NCBI GenBank assembly: GCA_021793515.1
Contig: JAJYSP010000002.1
Location: 1 to 64,000 of the forward strand
Direction: 5' to 3'
From: Actinomycetes bacterium
GTDB taxonomy: Bacteria; Actinomycetota; Acidimicrobiia; Acidimicrobiales; RAAP-2
DNA: 64,000 nt
The notes below the pieces were generated by a model. It searched no databases. It was not told the DNA's origin and was given only the letters and a program-made list of their open reading frames with translations. This document shows, in pieces, positions 52,650 through 62,275 of this stretch (the first letter of the stretch is position 1; the number at the start of each line of letters is the position of its first letter). A program made the position numbers and the translations under genes.

Positions 52650-53929
52650 GCGACGACCATGAGGTGGAGCAGCCGACGCCCCCGGCGCAACACCAAGTAC
52701 CGATCGTGCAGGGCCATCGAAAGCTCGATGCGAGCATCGTTCTCGATCCGGCGATTGTTCAGGTACACGCCACCCTGTTCAAGGAATCGACGCGCCTCGG
52801 CCTTGGACGAGGCGAGTCCGGTGAGTACGAGTGCGTCCACCGGGTCCAGTCCCGCGCGCAGCGCTTCGCGGTCCACCGTCGACGACGGCGCGTCGGCGAG
52901 GACCTCGAGGAACGTCGCCTCGTCCAGCTCGGCGATCGACTCGTTAAACAGTGCCTCACCGGCGCGCTCTGCGCGCAGGGCGGCTTGCTCGCCGTGAACC
53001 ATCGCCACCACCGCGTTCGCGAGGGCGCGCTGAGCGCGACGAGCCTGGGGGTCAACGCGCAGTGACTCATCCAAATCGCTGATGGTCTCGTGATCGAGGA
53101 ACGTGAAGAACCGCAGGAGCGTCGGGGTCATCTCGTCTTCGCTGTTCAAGAGGAACTGGTGCAGGGCGAACGGCGAGGTCATGGCGGGATCGAGCCATAC
53201 GCGCTCGTTGCCGCCTTCGGACTTGCCGTACTTTCGTCCGTCGGGGCGTAGCAGGAGGGGTGAGGTAAGGCCGCCAGCGGACTGACCCGTCACCTTTCGT
53301 ACCAGCTCGGCGCCCATGGTGATGTTGCCCCATTGGTCCGAACCGCCCAACTGCAGGGCGCAACCGTGATCGATGTTGAGCCGCAAGAAGTCGTAGGCCT
53401 GGAGCAGCATGTAGGAGAACTCGGTGAACGACAGACCCACGTCTTCGCGGTCCAACCGGCTGCGCACCGACTCCTTGGCCACCATCTGGTTAACGGTGAA
53501 GTGCTTGCCGACGTCACGGAGAAAGTCGGTCAACGGCATTGTCGTCAGCCAGTCCGCGTTGTTGAGTACCATCGCCCGCGACCTACCCGCCGAAGCCGAG
53601 AAATCCAGAAGCCCTTCGAGCTGGTTGCGGATTCCGTCGAGGTTCGCCTCGAGCTGGTCTCGGGTCAAGAGGGGGCGTTCAGCGTCCTTGAAGCTGGGAT
53701 CGCCGATCAACCCGGTGCCGCCACCCGCCAACGCAATCGGCCGGTTCCCCGCGATCTGCAGTCGTCGGAGATTGCAGATCTGCAGCAGTCCACCGAGGTG
53801 CAGTGACGAGGCCGTGGGGTCGAAGCCGATGTAAGCCGTCACCCCGCCCGCGTTCAGTCGATCCAGGACGCCGTCGTCGGTGACTTGATGGATGAGTCCC
53901 CGGAACTGCCAGTCTTCACGCAGGTTCAT
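52646..53929 (-). CDS. tyrS: Tyrosine-tRNA ligase
   Basis: 427 residues. Class I motifs are HLGG in ASSLHLGGLLQI, GGSDQWGNI, and GKS in KYGKSEGG (the KMSKS equivalent). A C-terminal S4 domain (about 350-427) contains ASSKAEARRFLEQGGVYLNN. TAGACT (53941-53936) is 6 bases before the ATG, making it leaderless. Confidence 0.97.
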   Translation of the reverse strand: MNLREDWQFRGLIHQVTDDGVLDRLNAGGVTAYIGFDPTASSLHLGGLLQICNLRRLQIAGNRPIALAGGGTGLIGDPSFKDAERPLLTRDQLEANLDGIRNQLEGLLDFSASAGRSRAMVLNNADWLTTMPLTDFLRDVGKHFTVNQMVAKESVRSRLDREDVGLSFTEFSYMLLQAYDFLRLNIDHGCALQLGGSDQWGNITMGAELVRKVTGQSAGGLTSPLLLRPDGRKYGKSEGGNERVWLDPAMTSPFALHQFLLNSEDEMTPTLLRFFTFLDHETISDLDESLRVDPQARRAQRALANAVVAMVHGEQAALRAERAGEALFNESIAELDEATFLEVLADAPSSTVDREALRAGLDPVDALVLTGLASSKAEARRFLEQGGVYLNNRRIENDARIELSMALHDRYLVLRRGRRLLHLMVVA

Positions 53930-53935
53930 GACCGA

Positions 53936-53941
53936 AGTCTA
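53936..53941 (-). promoter_or_regulatory. -10 element of tyrS, leaderless
   Basis: TAGACT on the minus strand is 6 bases (TCGGTC) from the ATG of tyrS. It is almost identical to the nfuA start (TAGACT-TTGGTC-ATG). Confidence 0.5.
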
Positions 53942-53964
53942 CGAGAGCGTTTACTGGCATTGGT

Positions 53965-54708
53965 TTAGAGGATCGCGTTGCTCGCGGGGAAATGCACCTG
54001 GAGCCAGAGTACGAACGTGTGCCACGCGCCACTGATCTCGGCCAGACCAATCAGGATCAACATGACCCCGCCGATACGTCCGATGAGTCGGTGGTGCCGG
54101 CGCAACCAGTTCGACGCCGTGGCCATCCACTCGGTCGCGATGGCCGCGACCACGAACGGTAGGCCCAGTCCGAGGCAGTAGACGAACGCGAGGATCGACC
54201 CGCGCAGTGCGGTGGCCCCCGAGGAGGAGGCCGCGAGACCCAAGATCGCCGCCAGCGTCGGCCCGATACACGGCGTCCAGCCCAGCGCGAACAGCACCCC
54301 CAACAACGCGGCACCGAGCACCGAGGCGCGTGGCAGGTGCTGAACGCGCCGCTCGCGTTGCAGCCACGACGAGGGCCACCATCCCGCGAAGAACAGTCCG
54401 AGCACGATCGTGATCGCGCCGAAGGCAATCTCGAGTCCTCGCTGGTGGGTACGCAGCGAACTGCCGAGCCCGCCGAAGACCGCGCCGAAGCTCACGAAGA
54501 CGAGCGCGAAGCCCACCACAAAGGCGAGGGAACCCGCGACCGCCCGTCCGCGGCCGGTGCGACCGTTGATGCCGCCGGTGGCACCGCTCAGGAACGCCAG
54601 GTAGCCGGGCAGGAGGGGCAGGACGCAGGGTGAAATGAACGACACCAGTCCCGCCGCGAAGGCCAGGGGGAACGCGGCGATCAGCGAACTCGGCAGGGCT
54701 CCGATCAC
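53965..54708 (-). CDS. Cytochrome c biogenesis protein CcdA-like
   Basis: 247 residues with six membrane helices. The two redox Cys lie in ISPCVLPLLPGYLAFLSG and GWTPCIGPTLAAILG, the CcdA signature. It carries electrons from cytoplasmic thioredoxin to extracytoplasmic proteins, possibly including the SCO1-like chaperones. It starts at GTG overlapping menD (GTGA). Confidence 0.93.
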   Translation of the reverse strand: MIGALPSSLIAAFPLAFAAGLVSFISPCVLPLLPGYLAFLSGATGGINGRTGRGRAVAGSLAFVVGFALVFVSFGAVFGGLGSSLRTHQRGLEIAFGAITIVLGLFFAGWWPSSWLQRERRVQHLPRASVLGAALLGVLFALGWTPCIGPTLAAILGLAASSSGATALRGSILAFVYCLGLGLPFVVAAIATEWMATASNWLRRHHRLIGRIGGVMLILIGLAEISGAWHTFVLWLQVHFPASNAIL

Positions 54709-56387
54709 GAGGGGTTCGACCGCCAGACACCCGCGACGCCGGCTACGTATTCGTCGTGGATGGTTACGTTGGTGGTGCGATCAGGCACGCGCGCGACGAC
54801 CACCGTGACGCCGTCACGGAGTAGTCCGGCGTCGATCTCCGCTCGCAACGCCGCTCTGGTGCTCACCGAGACCGCCTCGTGACCGAAGGCCCGCGCGACC
54901 GCTTCGAGGTCGTGCTGTCGCGGAGTGCCAAAGAGCGATTCGAAATCCGGTGCGCTCAACGCGGTCGCCTGGGAAAGGAACGAGAAGATCCCGCCGCCAT
55001 TGTTGTCCACGACAACGAGCACGCACCGGCCACCACCGGTGCCCAGACCGTCCACCAGGCCCGAGACGTCGTGCAGGAACGTCACGTCACCAACCAGTCC
55101 GACCACCGAACCGCCGGCCCCGACACCCATCACGGTCGACACAACACCGTCAATCCCGTTGGCACCACGGTTGGCGAACGTCGGCGCCGTGCGCGGTGGC
55201 GCCCACCACTCGACGTCACGTACTGGCATGGACGACCCGATCACCAACGCCACGGCGTGCTCGGCGCTGGCCGAGACGACCGCCCGAGCCACGTCGGGTT
55301 CGCTCAAGGGCCCGTCGAGCGACTCGCGATCCTCCAACCACTGTTCGACCGCCGTGGAGGCGCGAACCCAGAACTCGCGATACGCGCTGTCAGCGTGCAG
55401 GCGCTGTTCGGCGAAATCGGGCAGTCCCGGGTAGGAGACGCCGATCGCGCCGTCCGGGTCGCTCAGCGATCCACAACCGCGCCAGGCCACTGCGGGGATA
55501 CGCCAGCGGCGCATCTGTTCGGCGAGGACCTTCGAGGCGGGCAGGCCCCCTAGTCGCACGACCACGTCAGGACGCGCGGCGTCGGCGAAGCCCGGGTCTC
55601 GAAGCAAACCGTCGTAGTGTGCGATGGTTGAAGACACCGTCGCGTCCCCGACGACCGCCCACCCGCAGTCGTTCATGGAGGCGACCGTCTCACGGTGGAC
55701 TCCTCGGCCGACCACGGCGAGCACGCGGCGGCCCCGAACGTCGATCTCACCCGCGACTACGTCGCGCGACTCGTCCTGTCGCCACGGTTGGCCATCAACG
55801 CGCCCACCGGGCAACTGCAGCGGCTCCGCGACGAGGGGCTCAACGAAGGCGACGTTGAGGTGGACCGGTCCACCGTTTCCGTCCACGCCGACCGCAGCCC
55901 ACCAGCACCGACTCGCCAAGGGTCGCCAACTCGACGACGCCTCGAGTCTCGCCACCCCGGGTTCCTCGAATCGACGCACCGCCGACCGGTAGAGGTCCCG
56001 CTGCTCGATCGTCTGGGGAGCACCGACACCATGAAGTTCGCTTGGCCGGTCGGCCGTGACCACCAGCAGTGCCACACCGGCGAGGTCCGCCTCGGCAACA
56101 GCCGCGTGGAGCTCGGCCGCGGCGGTCCCACTCGTCACGACGATCGCGACCGGCGTCGATGTGGCGAGCGCACGGCCGATTGCGAAGAATCCGGCGCTGC
56201 GCTCGTCCACCCGTACGTGAACGGTCAAGTCACCATGGCCCGCCGCGGCGACCGCCAGCGGCGTGGACCGTGAGCCCGGACACACGACTACCTCGCGCAG
56301 CCCGTGACGGTACCACTCGTCAAAGAGGGTGGCGGCGAAGGTGGCCTGCACGGCGCTCGGGTTCGGTACGCTCGATTGCAATGTCAC
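54705..56387 (-). CDS. menD: SEPHCHC synthase (menaquinone)
   Basis: 560 residues, a thiamine diphosphate enzyme. CPGSRSTPLA, VVTSGTAAAELHAAVAEA and the ThDP-binding GDVTFLHD with VDNNGGGIFSFL are typical. It joins isochorismate with 2-oxoglutarate. The start is ambiguous: GTG at 56387, or TTG at 56381 five bases after GAGGAG. Either way it overlaps the divergent menH start. Confidence 0.95.
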   Translation of the reverse strand: MTLQSSVPNPSAVQATFAATLFDEWYRHGLREVVVCPGSRSTPLAVAAAGHGDLTVHVRVDERSAGFFAIGRALATSTPVAIVVTSGTAAAELHAAVAEADLAGVALLVVTADRPSELHGVGAPQTIEQRDLYRSAVRRFEEPGVARLEASSSWRPLASRCWWAAVGVDGNGGPVHLNVAFVEPLVAEPLQLPGGRVDGQPWRQDESRDVVAGEIDVRGRRVLAVVGRGVHRETVASMNDCGWAVVGDATVSSTIAHYDGLLRDPGFADAARPDVVVRLGGLPASKVLAEQMRRWRIPAVAWRGCGSLSDPDGAIGVSYPGLPDFAEQRLHADSAYREFWVRASTAVEQWLEDRESLDGPLSEPDVARAVVSASAEHAVALVIGSSMPVRDVEWWAPPRTAPTFANRGANGIDGVVSTVMGVGAGGSVVGLVGDVTFLHDVSGLVDGLGTGGGRCVLVVVDNNGGGIFSFLSQATALSAPDFESLFGTPRQHDLEAVARAFGHEAVSVSTRAALRAEIDAGLLRDGVTVVVARVPDRTTNVTIHDEYVAGVAGVWRSNPS

Positions 56388-57124
56388 TCCTCAAGGTCGA
56401 ACGCGAGGGCGATGGGCCCGTGTTCGTCTGGCTCCACGGCTTCACCCAAACCAGTCGGTCCGCGGCCCGGTTCCGTTCCATTCTGACAGAGACTCGCGAA
56501 CTCTGGACACTCGACCTGCCGGGCCACGGTACGGCGGCGACCGTCTGGGCGTCCCTCGACGAATGTGCCGACCTCGTGGCCGACCTGCTCGACGCACCCT
56601 GCGATCTCGGCGGATACTCCTTCGGCGGACGCGTCGCGCTTCACGTGGCACTGCGCCATCCCGAGGTCGTTTCTCGACTCGTGCTCCTCGGCGCGACCCG
56701 TGGTATCGAGGACCCCTCGCAACGAGAGGACCGCCGCCGCCGCGACGACGCGCTCGCCGACCACATCGAGGCGGTCGGCGCTGACACGTTCCTCGGCGAG
56801 TGGCTCGCCCAGCCGTTGTTCGCTGACCTCGAGCACGATCCCGAGGAGCTCGCTAGCCGGAGCCACGATCCACGCGGACTCGCGGAATCGTTGCGTCGAT
56901 GCGGAACGGGTACTCAGGCGTGGCTCGGCGAACGCATCCGTGCGATCACCGCCCCGACGCTGGCGCTGGCCGGTGAACTGGACCATAAGTTCGCCAGTGA
57001 GGCGCGTGCGATCGCCACGGGTGTCCCCGATGGCACGGCGGCAGTGGTGCAACATGCCGGCCACGCCGCCCACTTGGCGCAACCGGACCTGACCGCCCGG
57101 CACGTCAACGAGTTCCTCATCTAA
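56381..57124 (+). CDS. menH: Alpha/beta hydrolase, MenH-like (SHCHC synthase)
   Basis: 247 residues. FVWLHGFTQTSRS is the oxyanion motif, GGYSFGGRVAL is the nucleophile elbow with Ser, and GELDHKF with HAGHAAH supply Asp and His. The men neighbours favour MenH function. TACGCT (56367-56372) is 8 bases before the ATG. The 3' end overlaps menA by 4 bases. Confidence 0.88.
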   Translation: MSLLKVEREGDGPVFVWLHGFTQTSRSAARFRSILTETRELWTLDLPGHGTAATVWASLDECADLVADLLDAPCDLGGYSFGGRVALHVALRHPEVVSRLVLLGATRGIEDPSQREDRRRRDDALADHIEAVGADTFLGEWLAQPLFADLEHDPEELASRSHDPRGLAESLRRCGTGTQAWLGERIRAITAPTLALAGELDHKFASEARAIATGVPDGTAAVVQHAGHAAHLAQPDLTARHVNEFLI

Positions 57125-57990
57125 CGGGAGAATGTGTACACCACAATGAGCAGCGCGCCGAGCAGTAGTTGGACGCGTGAGGACGACTGGAGCAAGGCGA
57201 GCAGTTCTCGCCCGCTACGCGGCGAGAATGCCATGCGCACGCCCGGGATGTAGGCGAGCACGGCGACGAGCGCCACGATGGGCTCACCCCCCGCGGCAAG
57301 CCCGATCGCAACGAGCGCGACGCACGCGCCGAAGAGCCACGCGCCTCGTTCGCGACCCAATCGCGCAGCGAGCGTCCGCTTCCCGGCTTCGATGTCCCCG
57401 AGGACGTCACGAAGATTGTTCGCCTCCAGGAGTGCACAGGCCATGGCACCCGTGGCTAGCCCGATCCACCACGCCGCGCCGATCACCTGACGGTGCTGGA
57501 CGTACGCCGTGCCGACCGTGGCGAGCAGGCCGAAGTAGAGCAGCACGAAGAGTTCGCCCAGACCGAGGTACCCGTAGGGCTTCGGTCCGCCAGTGTAGAG
57601 ATAGCCCGCGAGTATCGCGCTCGCCCCGAGCGCGATCAACCACCAAGACGTTCGAGCCGCGAGCCCGAGTCCGGCTACCGCCGCGAGTGCGAAACACGCG
57701 AAGGCCGCGAACTTCACCCACCGAGCGGGCACCAACTTTGATGCCGTGAGACGAAACGGCCCGACGCGCTGCTCGTCGGTGCCGCGAACGCCGTCGGAGT
57801 AGTCATTCGCGTAGTTCGTCCCGATCTGCAACCACAACGCCACCGCAGCCGCGAGCACGGTGTTCAACCAGTTGATCGTCTCGGGTCGCACGAGGGCGGC
57901 CCCCACCCCGACTGGCACGACGGCCGCCGGCAACGTCCGCGGCCGCGCCGCGAGCACCCACCGATTGATGGCCCCGGGGGCTGGCGTCAT
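57121..57990 (-). CDS. menA: 1,4-dihydroxy-2-naphthoate polyprenyltransferase
   Basis: 289 residues and about eight helices. The UbiA Asp motif is [14 protein letters not shown], and a second Asp site is [16 protein letters not shown]. It attaches the polyprenyl tail in the membrane. The ATG overlaps the menB stop (ATGA). Confidence 0.95.
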   Translation of the reverse strand: MTPAPGAINRWVLAARPRTLPAAVVPVGVGAALVRPETINWLNTVLAAAVALWLQIGTNYANDYSDGVRGTDEQRVGPFRLTASKLVPARWVKFAAFACFALAAVAGLGLAARTSWWLIALGASAILAGYLYTGGPKPYGYLGLGELFVLLYFGLLATVGTAYVQHRQVIGAAWWIGLATGAMACALLEANNLRDVLGDIEAGKRTLAARLGRERGAWLFGACVALVAIGLAAGGEPIVALVAVLAYIPGVRMAFSPRSGRELLALLQSSSRVQLLLGALLIVVYTFSR

Positions 57991-58880
57991 GGACGCTTGG
58001 GAAACTTCGAGAAGTCCGGTGTACGGTGCTCGACGAAGGCATTGCGGCCCTCCTGGCCCTCTTCGGACATATAGAAGAGCATCGTCGCGTCACCCGCCAA
58101 TTGCTGAACCCCCGCCAGTCCGTCATCGGCCGCGTTGAATCCGGCCTTGAGCATGCGAAGTGCTATCGGCGAAAGGGTAAGGATCTGTCGGCACCACGCG
58201 ACGGTCTCGGCCTCGAGGTCCGCCAAGGGGACCACGGTGTTCACGAGCCCCCAGTCGAGCGCGGTCGCGGCGTCGTACTGGCGACAGAGGAACCAGACCT
58301 CCTTGGCCCGCTTGAGACCGATCGAGCGCGCGAGCAGTGACGAACCGTAGCCGCCGTCAAAGGAGCCCACCTTGGGGCCGGTCTGACCGAAACGAGCGTT
58401 GTCGGCCGCGATGGACAAGTCACACACCAAATGCAAAATGTGCCCACCACCGATCGCGTACCCGGCGATGGAGGCGATGACGGGCTTGGGAAGCCGCCGG
58501 ATCTGGACCTGTAGATCCAGCACGTTCAACCGTCCGATGCCCTGCCGTGCGACATCGTCATCGCCGATATAACCGTCCTCGCCTCGAATCTTCTGGTCAC
58601 CGCCTGAGCAGAACGCGTCGGGACCGGCACCAGTCAAGACGATCACGCCGACCGTGGTGTTATCCCGTGCGCGCTCAAAGGCGTCGGCGAGTTCGAACAG
58701 GGTCTGAGGTCGAAAAGCATTACGCCGCTCGGGTCGATTGATGGTGATCCGCGCGATCCCCTCACCAACCTCGTAGATGATGTCGCCGTACTCCCCCTCG
58801 GTCTGCCACACCGGCAGTGGCATGGTGCGGAACTGATCCACGGGGTCAACTGGCGGTCCTTGAATAACGGTCTCAGTCAT
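57987..58880 (-). CDS. menB: 1,4-dihydroxy-2-naphthoyl-CoA synthase
   Basis: 297 residues from the ATG at 58880, 7 bases after TAGCGT (58893-58888). An upstream in-frame ATG at 59003 adds an unconserved tail and is rejected. [25 protein letters not shown] and [11 protein letters not shown] mark the crotonase fold MenB rather than other enoyl-CoA hydratases. It closes the naphthoate ring. Confidence 0.96.
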   Translation of the reverse strand: MTETVIQGPPVDPVDQFRTMPLPVWQTEGEYGDIIYEVGEGIARITINRPERRNAFRPQTLFELADAFERARDNTTVGVIVLTGAGPDAFCSGGDQKIRGEDGYIGDDDVARQGIGRLNVLDLQVQIRRLPKPVIASIAGYAIGGGHILHLVCDLSIAADNARFGQTGPKVGSFDGGYGSSLLARSIGLKRAKEVWFLCRQYDAATALDWGLVNTVVPLADLEAETVAWCRQILTLSPIALRMLKAGFNAADDGLAGVQQLAGDATMLFYMSEEGQEGRNAFVEHRTPDFSKFPKRP

Positions 58881-59122
58881 GGCGACCACGCTACCGCCGC
58901 GGTCGTGTGGCGCGACCAACGGGACCGGGTGCACGAGTCTCGCCCGAACGACGTCGCCCCCCCACTGGCGCATCCGACGTCGCGTCTCTGGTTTGCGAAC
59001 CATCCCCGGCTAGGCGCCGGAGACGCAATCACGCCCTGACGTTCCCTTTTCGTGGCATCGGAACCACCAAGACTCGTCGGTCGACCTCGTGGTACGACGC
59101 ACCCTCGCCCTAACATTGTTTC
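58881..59122. promoter_or_regulatory. menB/menE divergent intergenic region
   Basis: It contains TAGCGT (58893-58888, minus strand) for menB and TAACAT (59111-59116, plus strand) 6 bases before the menE GTG. The remaining 200 bases show no gene, hairpin or tRNA that I can support. Confidence 0.45.
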
Positions 59123-60232
59123 GTGGCCGATCTCTTCGCACTCGACTTCGAACTCGGCCCAGACCTGGAACGTGCGCTTCGCGACTGCGTCGAGGACACC
59201 ACGGCGTTTTGTGTCCTTGATCAACGATTGAGCGCCCGCCAACGCCTGGAGCAGCTCAGCGCACTCGGTGCCACCGTTCGCTGGGGGTCTGACGGCCGTA
59301 CTAGGTTGACCACCGGTCGCGCCGTCGACGACGAGATCGGACTCGTCATGTTGACCTCGGGGTCGAGCGGAGCACCAAAGGCCGCCGAGATTACGTGGGC
59401 GGCACTGCGAGCGAGCGCCCGCATCACGCAGGCCACGCTCCGCCACGGATCCGACCCCGTGTGGTTCCCCGTGCTACCCGCCAACCACATCGGTGGGCTC
59501 GCCGTACTCCTTCGGGCAATACTCGACGATGCCTCGTTGGTCTGGGGCGACCCAACCGACTTCGCTGGTGCTCTAACGCGAGGCGCGACACACGTCTCAG
59601 TCGTGCGAACCCACCTCGCGCGCCACGACCTGAGCGGTTTCGAGGTGGTCTTACTCGGCGGTGCACGCCCACCGTCACTCACGGAGTCGAACGTGATCAC
59701 CACGTGGGGCATGACCGAGACCGGCTCGGGTGTCGTCTATAACGCCGAAGCGCTACCCGGCGTCGAGCTGGCCAGTGTCGACGGTGAGATCGTCGTGCGG
59801 TCGCCAACTCTCTTTCGCTCGTATCGTTCCATGGAACGCCCGCGCATCGTTGGCCCAGACGGTGCTGACGACTGGTTCCCGACCGGAGACGGCGGGACCG
59901 TCGTTGACGGCCGCCTCGCCGTACACGGACGACTCGCCTACGTGATCAACACCGGCGGGGAGAAGGTGTGGCCCGAGGACCTGGAGAGCGCCATCGCCGG
60001 ACTCGACCACGTCCGTGACGTCGCCGTCACCGGGGTCGATGATCCCCAGTGGGGTCAACGCGTGGTGGCACTCGTGGTCACCGACGGCGAACGGGTGGAC
60101 GACGAGATCCGTGGGCTCGCAGCCGAACGGATCGGGCCCTGGGCCAAACCGAAGGAGATCCGCTACGTCACCGCTATCCCGAGGACGAGTAACGGCAAGA
60201 TCCGCCGCAGTGACCTGCCCTACCTGCAGTGA
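59123..60232 (+). CDS. menE: o-succinylbenzoate-CoA ligase
   Basis: 369 residues, short for the family but with all the key AMP-binding blocks: MLTSGSSGAPKAAEITWAAL, TWGMTETGSGVVY, TGDGG, and the C-terminal Lys in RTSNGKIRRSDL. It activates o-succinylbenzoate. The partner menC, which makes the substrate, is not in the window. The GTG start is leaderless-type. Confidence 0.93.
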   Translation: MADLFALDFELGPDLERALRDCVEDTTAFCVLDQRLSARQRLEQLSALGATVRWGSDGRTRLTTGRAVDDEIGLVMLTSGSSGAPKAAEITWAALRASARITQATLRHGSDPVWFPVLPANHIGGLAVLLRAILDDASLVWGDPTDFAGALTRGATHVSVVRTHLARHDLSGFEVVLLGGARPPSLTESNVITTWGMTETGSGVVYNAEALPGVELASVDGEIVVRSPTLFRSYRSMERPRIVGPDGADDWFPTGDGGTVVDGRLAVHGRLAYVINTGGEKVWPEDLESAIAGLDHVRDVAVTGVDDPQWGQRVVALVVTDGERVDDEIRGLAAERIGPWAKPKEIRYVTAIPRTSNGKIRRSDLPYLQ

Positions 60233-60235
60233 CGT

Positions 60236-61009
60236 TCAGCTGACCGCGCCCGAGGGTTTGGTCGTCGTCCCACCGTCGACCACGAACGTCTGACCCGTCA
60301 CCCACGACGCATCATCGCTGACCAGCGTCACTGCGAAGGACGCAATGTCCTCGGGCTCGCCGATGCGTCCGAGGGGGATGTTGGCCGCGACGACCGGTTC
60401 GTGCTCCTCCCAGAGTCCGCGAGCGAACGCGGTGCGAACCAGCCCGGGGGCGATCGCGTTCACGCGGACCTTCGGTGCGAGCTCCCACGCGAACTGCTTG
60501 GTGAGCTGGATCACGGCCGCCTTGGTCACGTTGTACCAGCCGATCCCCGGTTCGACGGAAAGCCCCCCGATCGAGGCGACGTTGAGCACGACGCCGCCGT
60601 GCTCGCGCATCCACGCGTACCACGCCGCTGACACGTGGGTGACGATCGCGGCCTGATTGACTTCGTAAGTCTTGATCATCCTCGCGTCGTCGATGTCCAC
60701 CAGTGGTCCGAAGTAGGGATTCGTCGCCGCGTTGTTCACGAGGACATCCAGCGATCCAAAGCTCGCCACCACCCACGCAGCGAGGTCAATCGCGCTCTCA
60801 CGTGATCCGACGTGCGACGTGCGGATAAGAACCCGTGACTCGTCGGGGAACGTTGTACGCGCCGATTCGAGCTCGTCGAGGTGGCGCGCGGTGAGCACCA
60901 CGCGGGCGCCCTCGCGCGCACACGCTTGTGCTATCGCGAGTCCGATGCCGCGGCTCGCCCCCGTCACGAGGACAACGCGGTCCTCCAGCCGTCCGGTCTC
61001 GCGCGACAT
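60236..61009 (-). CDS. Short-chain dehydrogenase/reductase
   Basis: 257 residues. TGASRGIG (17-24) binds the cofactor, NNAATNP is next, and YNVTK with a Ser in NVASIGG gives the Ser-Tyr-Lys set. The sequence VVDGGTTTKPSG is near the C-terminus. It lies 4 bases after the permease stop, so it belongs to the transporter operon and may oxidise the imported sugar. SDR substrates cannot be read from the sequence. Confidence 0.9.
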   Translation of the reverse strand: MSRETGRLEDRVVLVTGASRGIGLAIAQACAREGARVVLTARHLDELESARTTFPDESRVLIRTSHVGSRESAIDLAAWVVASFGSLDVLVNNAATNPYFGPLVDIDDARMIKTYEVNQAAIVTHVSAAWYAWMREHGGVVLNVASIGGLSVEPGIGWYNVTKAAVIQLTKQFAWELAPKVRVNAIAPGLVRTAFARGLWEEHEPVVAANIPLGRIGEPEDIASFAVTLVSDDASWVTGQTFVVDGGTTTKPSGAVS

Positions 61010-61013
61010 CGCT

Positions 61014-62252
61014 CTAGCGCGAAGGTGTCGAGCCCCGCCGGGCGACCGCGTCCATCGCCACCGCCACTAACAACACGAGTGCCGTCGCGATGTACTGCGT
61101 CGCGGCGCTCATATTGATCAGTGCCATACCGTTGTAAATGGTCGCAATAACGAGTCCACCGATGACCGCGTGGATCATCTTGCCCCGACCACCGAAGAGG
61201 CTCGTCCCGCCGATGACTGCCGACGCCACCGCGAGTAGAACGAGGTTGCTGTCGACATTGTCCGAGATTCCGCCGAGGCGCGACGCGTAGATCAATCCCG
61301 CCACACCAGCGGTGAACCCCGTGAATACGAAGGCCAGCAGACGATATCGATTGACGTTCACCCCGGCGCGACGTGCCGCCTCCGCGTTGCCGCCAATGGC
61401 GTAGATGTAACGGCCCACCCTCGTGCGCGTCAGGATGAAACTGCCGGCAGCGAGCATCGCGATGTCTACCGGGATTGCATACGGCATGCCCTCCAGCACG
61501 GTGAAGGTGCCCCGATTCCGGTTGAAGATCAAGACCAGGACCACACCCGCGATGATGAGCGCCACGGCTTTGGCGATAGTTACGAAGTGTGGCACCGAAT
61601 CGAGCCCGCTCGTGCGACGCGATTGGTCTCGCCGCACAATGAGGTAGATCAGTACCGCCAGACACGCCAGGACGAAAATCCACGTCCACACCGGCGAGAG
61701 ATTGGCGTTGACGAGGTCGTAGAGGACCTTCTCCTGCACCGGGATCGTCCCACCCGTGCCTTGACGGTCAACGAAGAAGATGAGCACGCCCTCCCACCCG
61801 AGCAGGCCAGCCAGGGTGACGATGAAGGACGGCAGGCGAAGCTTGATGATGATGAAACCCTGCAATGTGCCGATGGCGGTCGTGACGAGTATCGCGAGCG
61901 GGAGTGCGGCAAACCACGGCCAGTGGAACTGATTGTCGAGCAGGATCACCGCCGTCGTGGCACCGAGTGCGCTCACGAACCCGACGGATAGGTCGATCTC
62001 GCCGAGCAGGAGCAGCCAGATCTCAGCCATCGCCAGCAGGATAAAGATCGTCGCTTGGACGAAGAGGTTGGTGAGGTTCCCCGACGAGAGGAAGACGCTG
62101 TTGCGTATCTCGAAATAAATGACCAACACGATGAGCCCGAGGAGAATGGGCAGCAGCCCCTTGTCGCCTTGACGAAGCCGCTTGAGTTGACCCCGCAGCG
62201 CACCGTCGGCGCTGGCGCGCGCGACGACCGCAGTCTCGGAATTGTCAGACAC
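61014..62252 (-). CDS. Sugar ABC transporter permease, XylH/RbsC-like
   Basis: 412 residues with about ten helices. AEIWLLLLGEIDLSVG, GFIIIKLRLPSFIVTLAG, IYAIGGNAEAARRAGVNV and GGTSLFGGRGKMIHAV are characteristic of the CUT2 monosaccharide class. The start is GTG with an AAAGGAT site. It works with the adjacent ATPase and binding protein. Confidence 0.93.
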   Translation of the reverse strand: MSDNSETAVVARASADGALRGQLKRLRQGDKGLLPILLGLIVLVIYFEIRNSVFLSSGNLTNLFVQATIFILLAMAEIWLLLLGEIDLSVGFVSALGATTAVILLDNQFHWPWFAALPLAILVTTAIGTLQGFIIIKLRLPSFIVTLAGLLGWEGVLIFFVDRQGTGGTIPVQEKVLYDLVNANLSPVWTWIFVLACLAVLIYLIVRRDQSRRTSGLDSVPHFVTIAKAVALIIAGVVLVLIFNRNRGTFTVLEGMPYAIPVDIAMLAAGSFILTRTRVGRYIYAIGGNAEAARRAGVNVNRYRLLAFVFTGFTAGVAGLIYASRLGGISDNVDSNLVLLAVASAVIGGTSLFGGRGKMIHAVIGGLVIATIYNGMALINMSAATQYIATALVLLVAVAMDAVARRGSTPSR

Positions 62253-62275
62253 CGAAGAATCCTTTGTTCGTGTAC

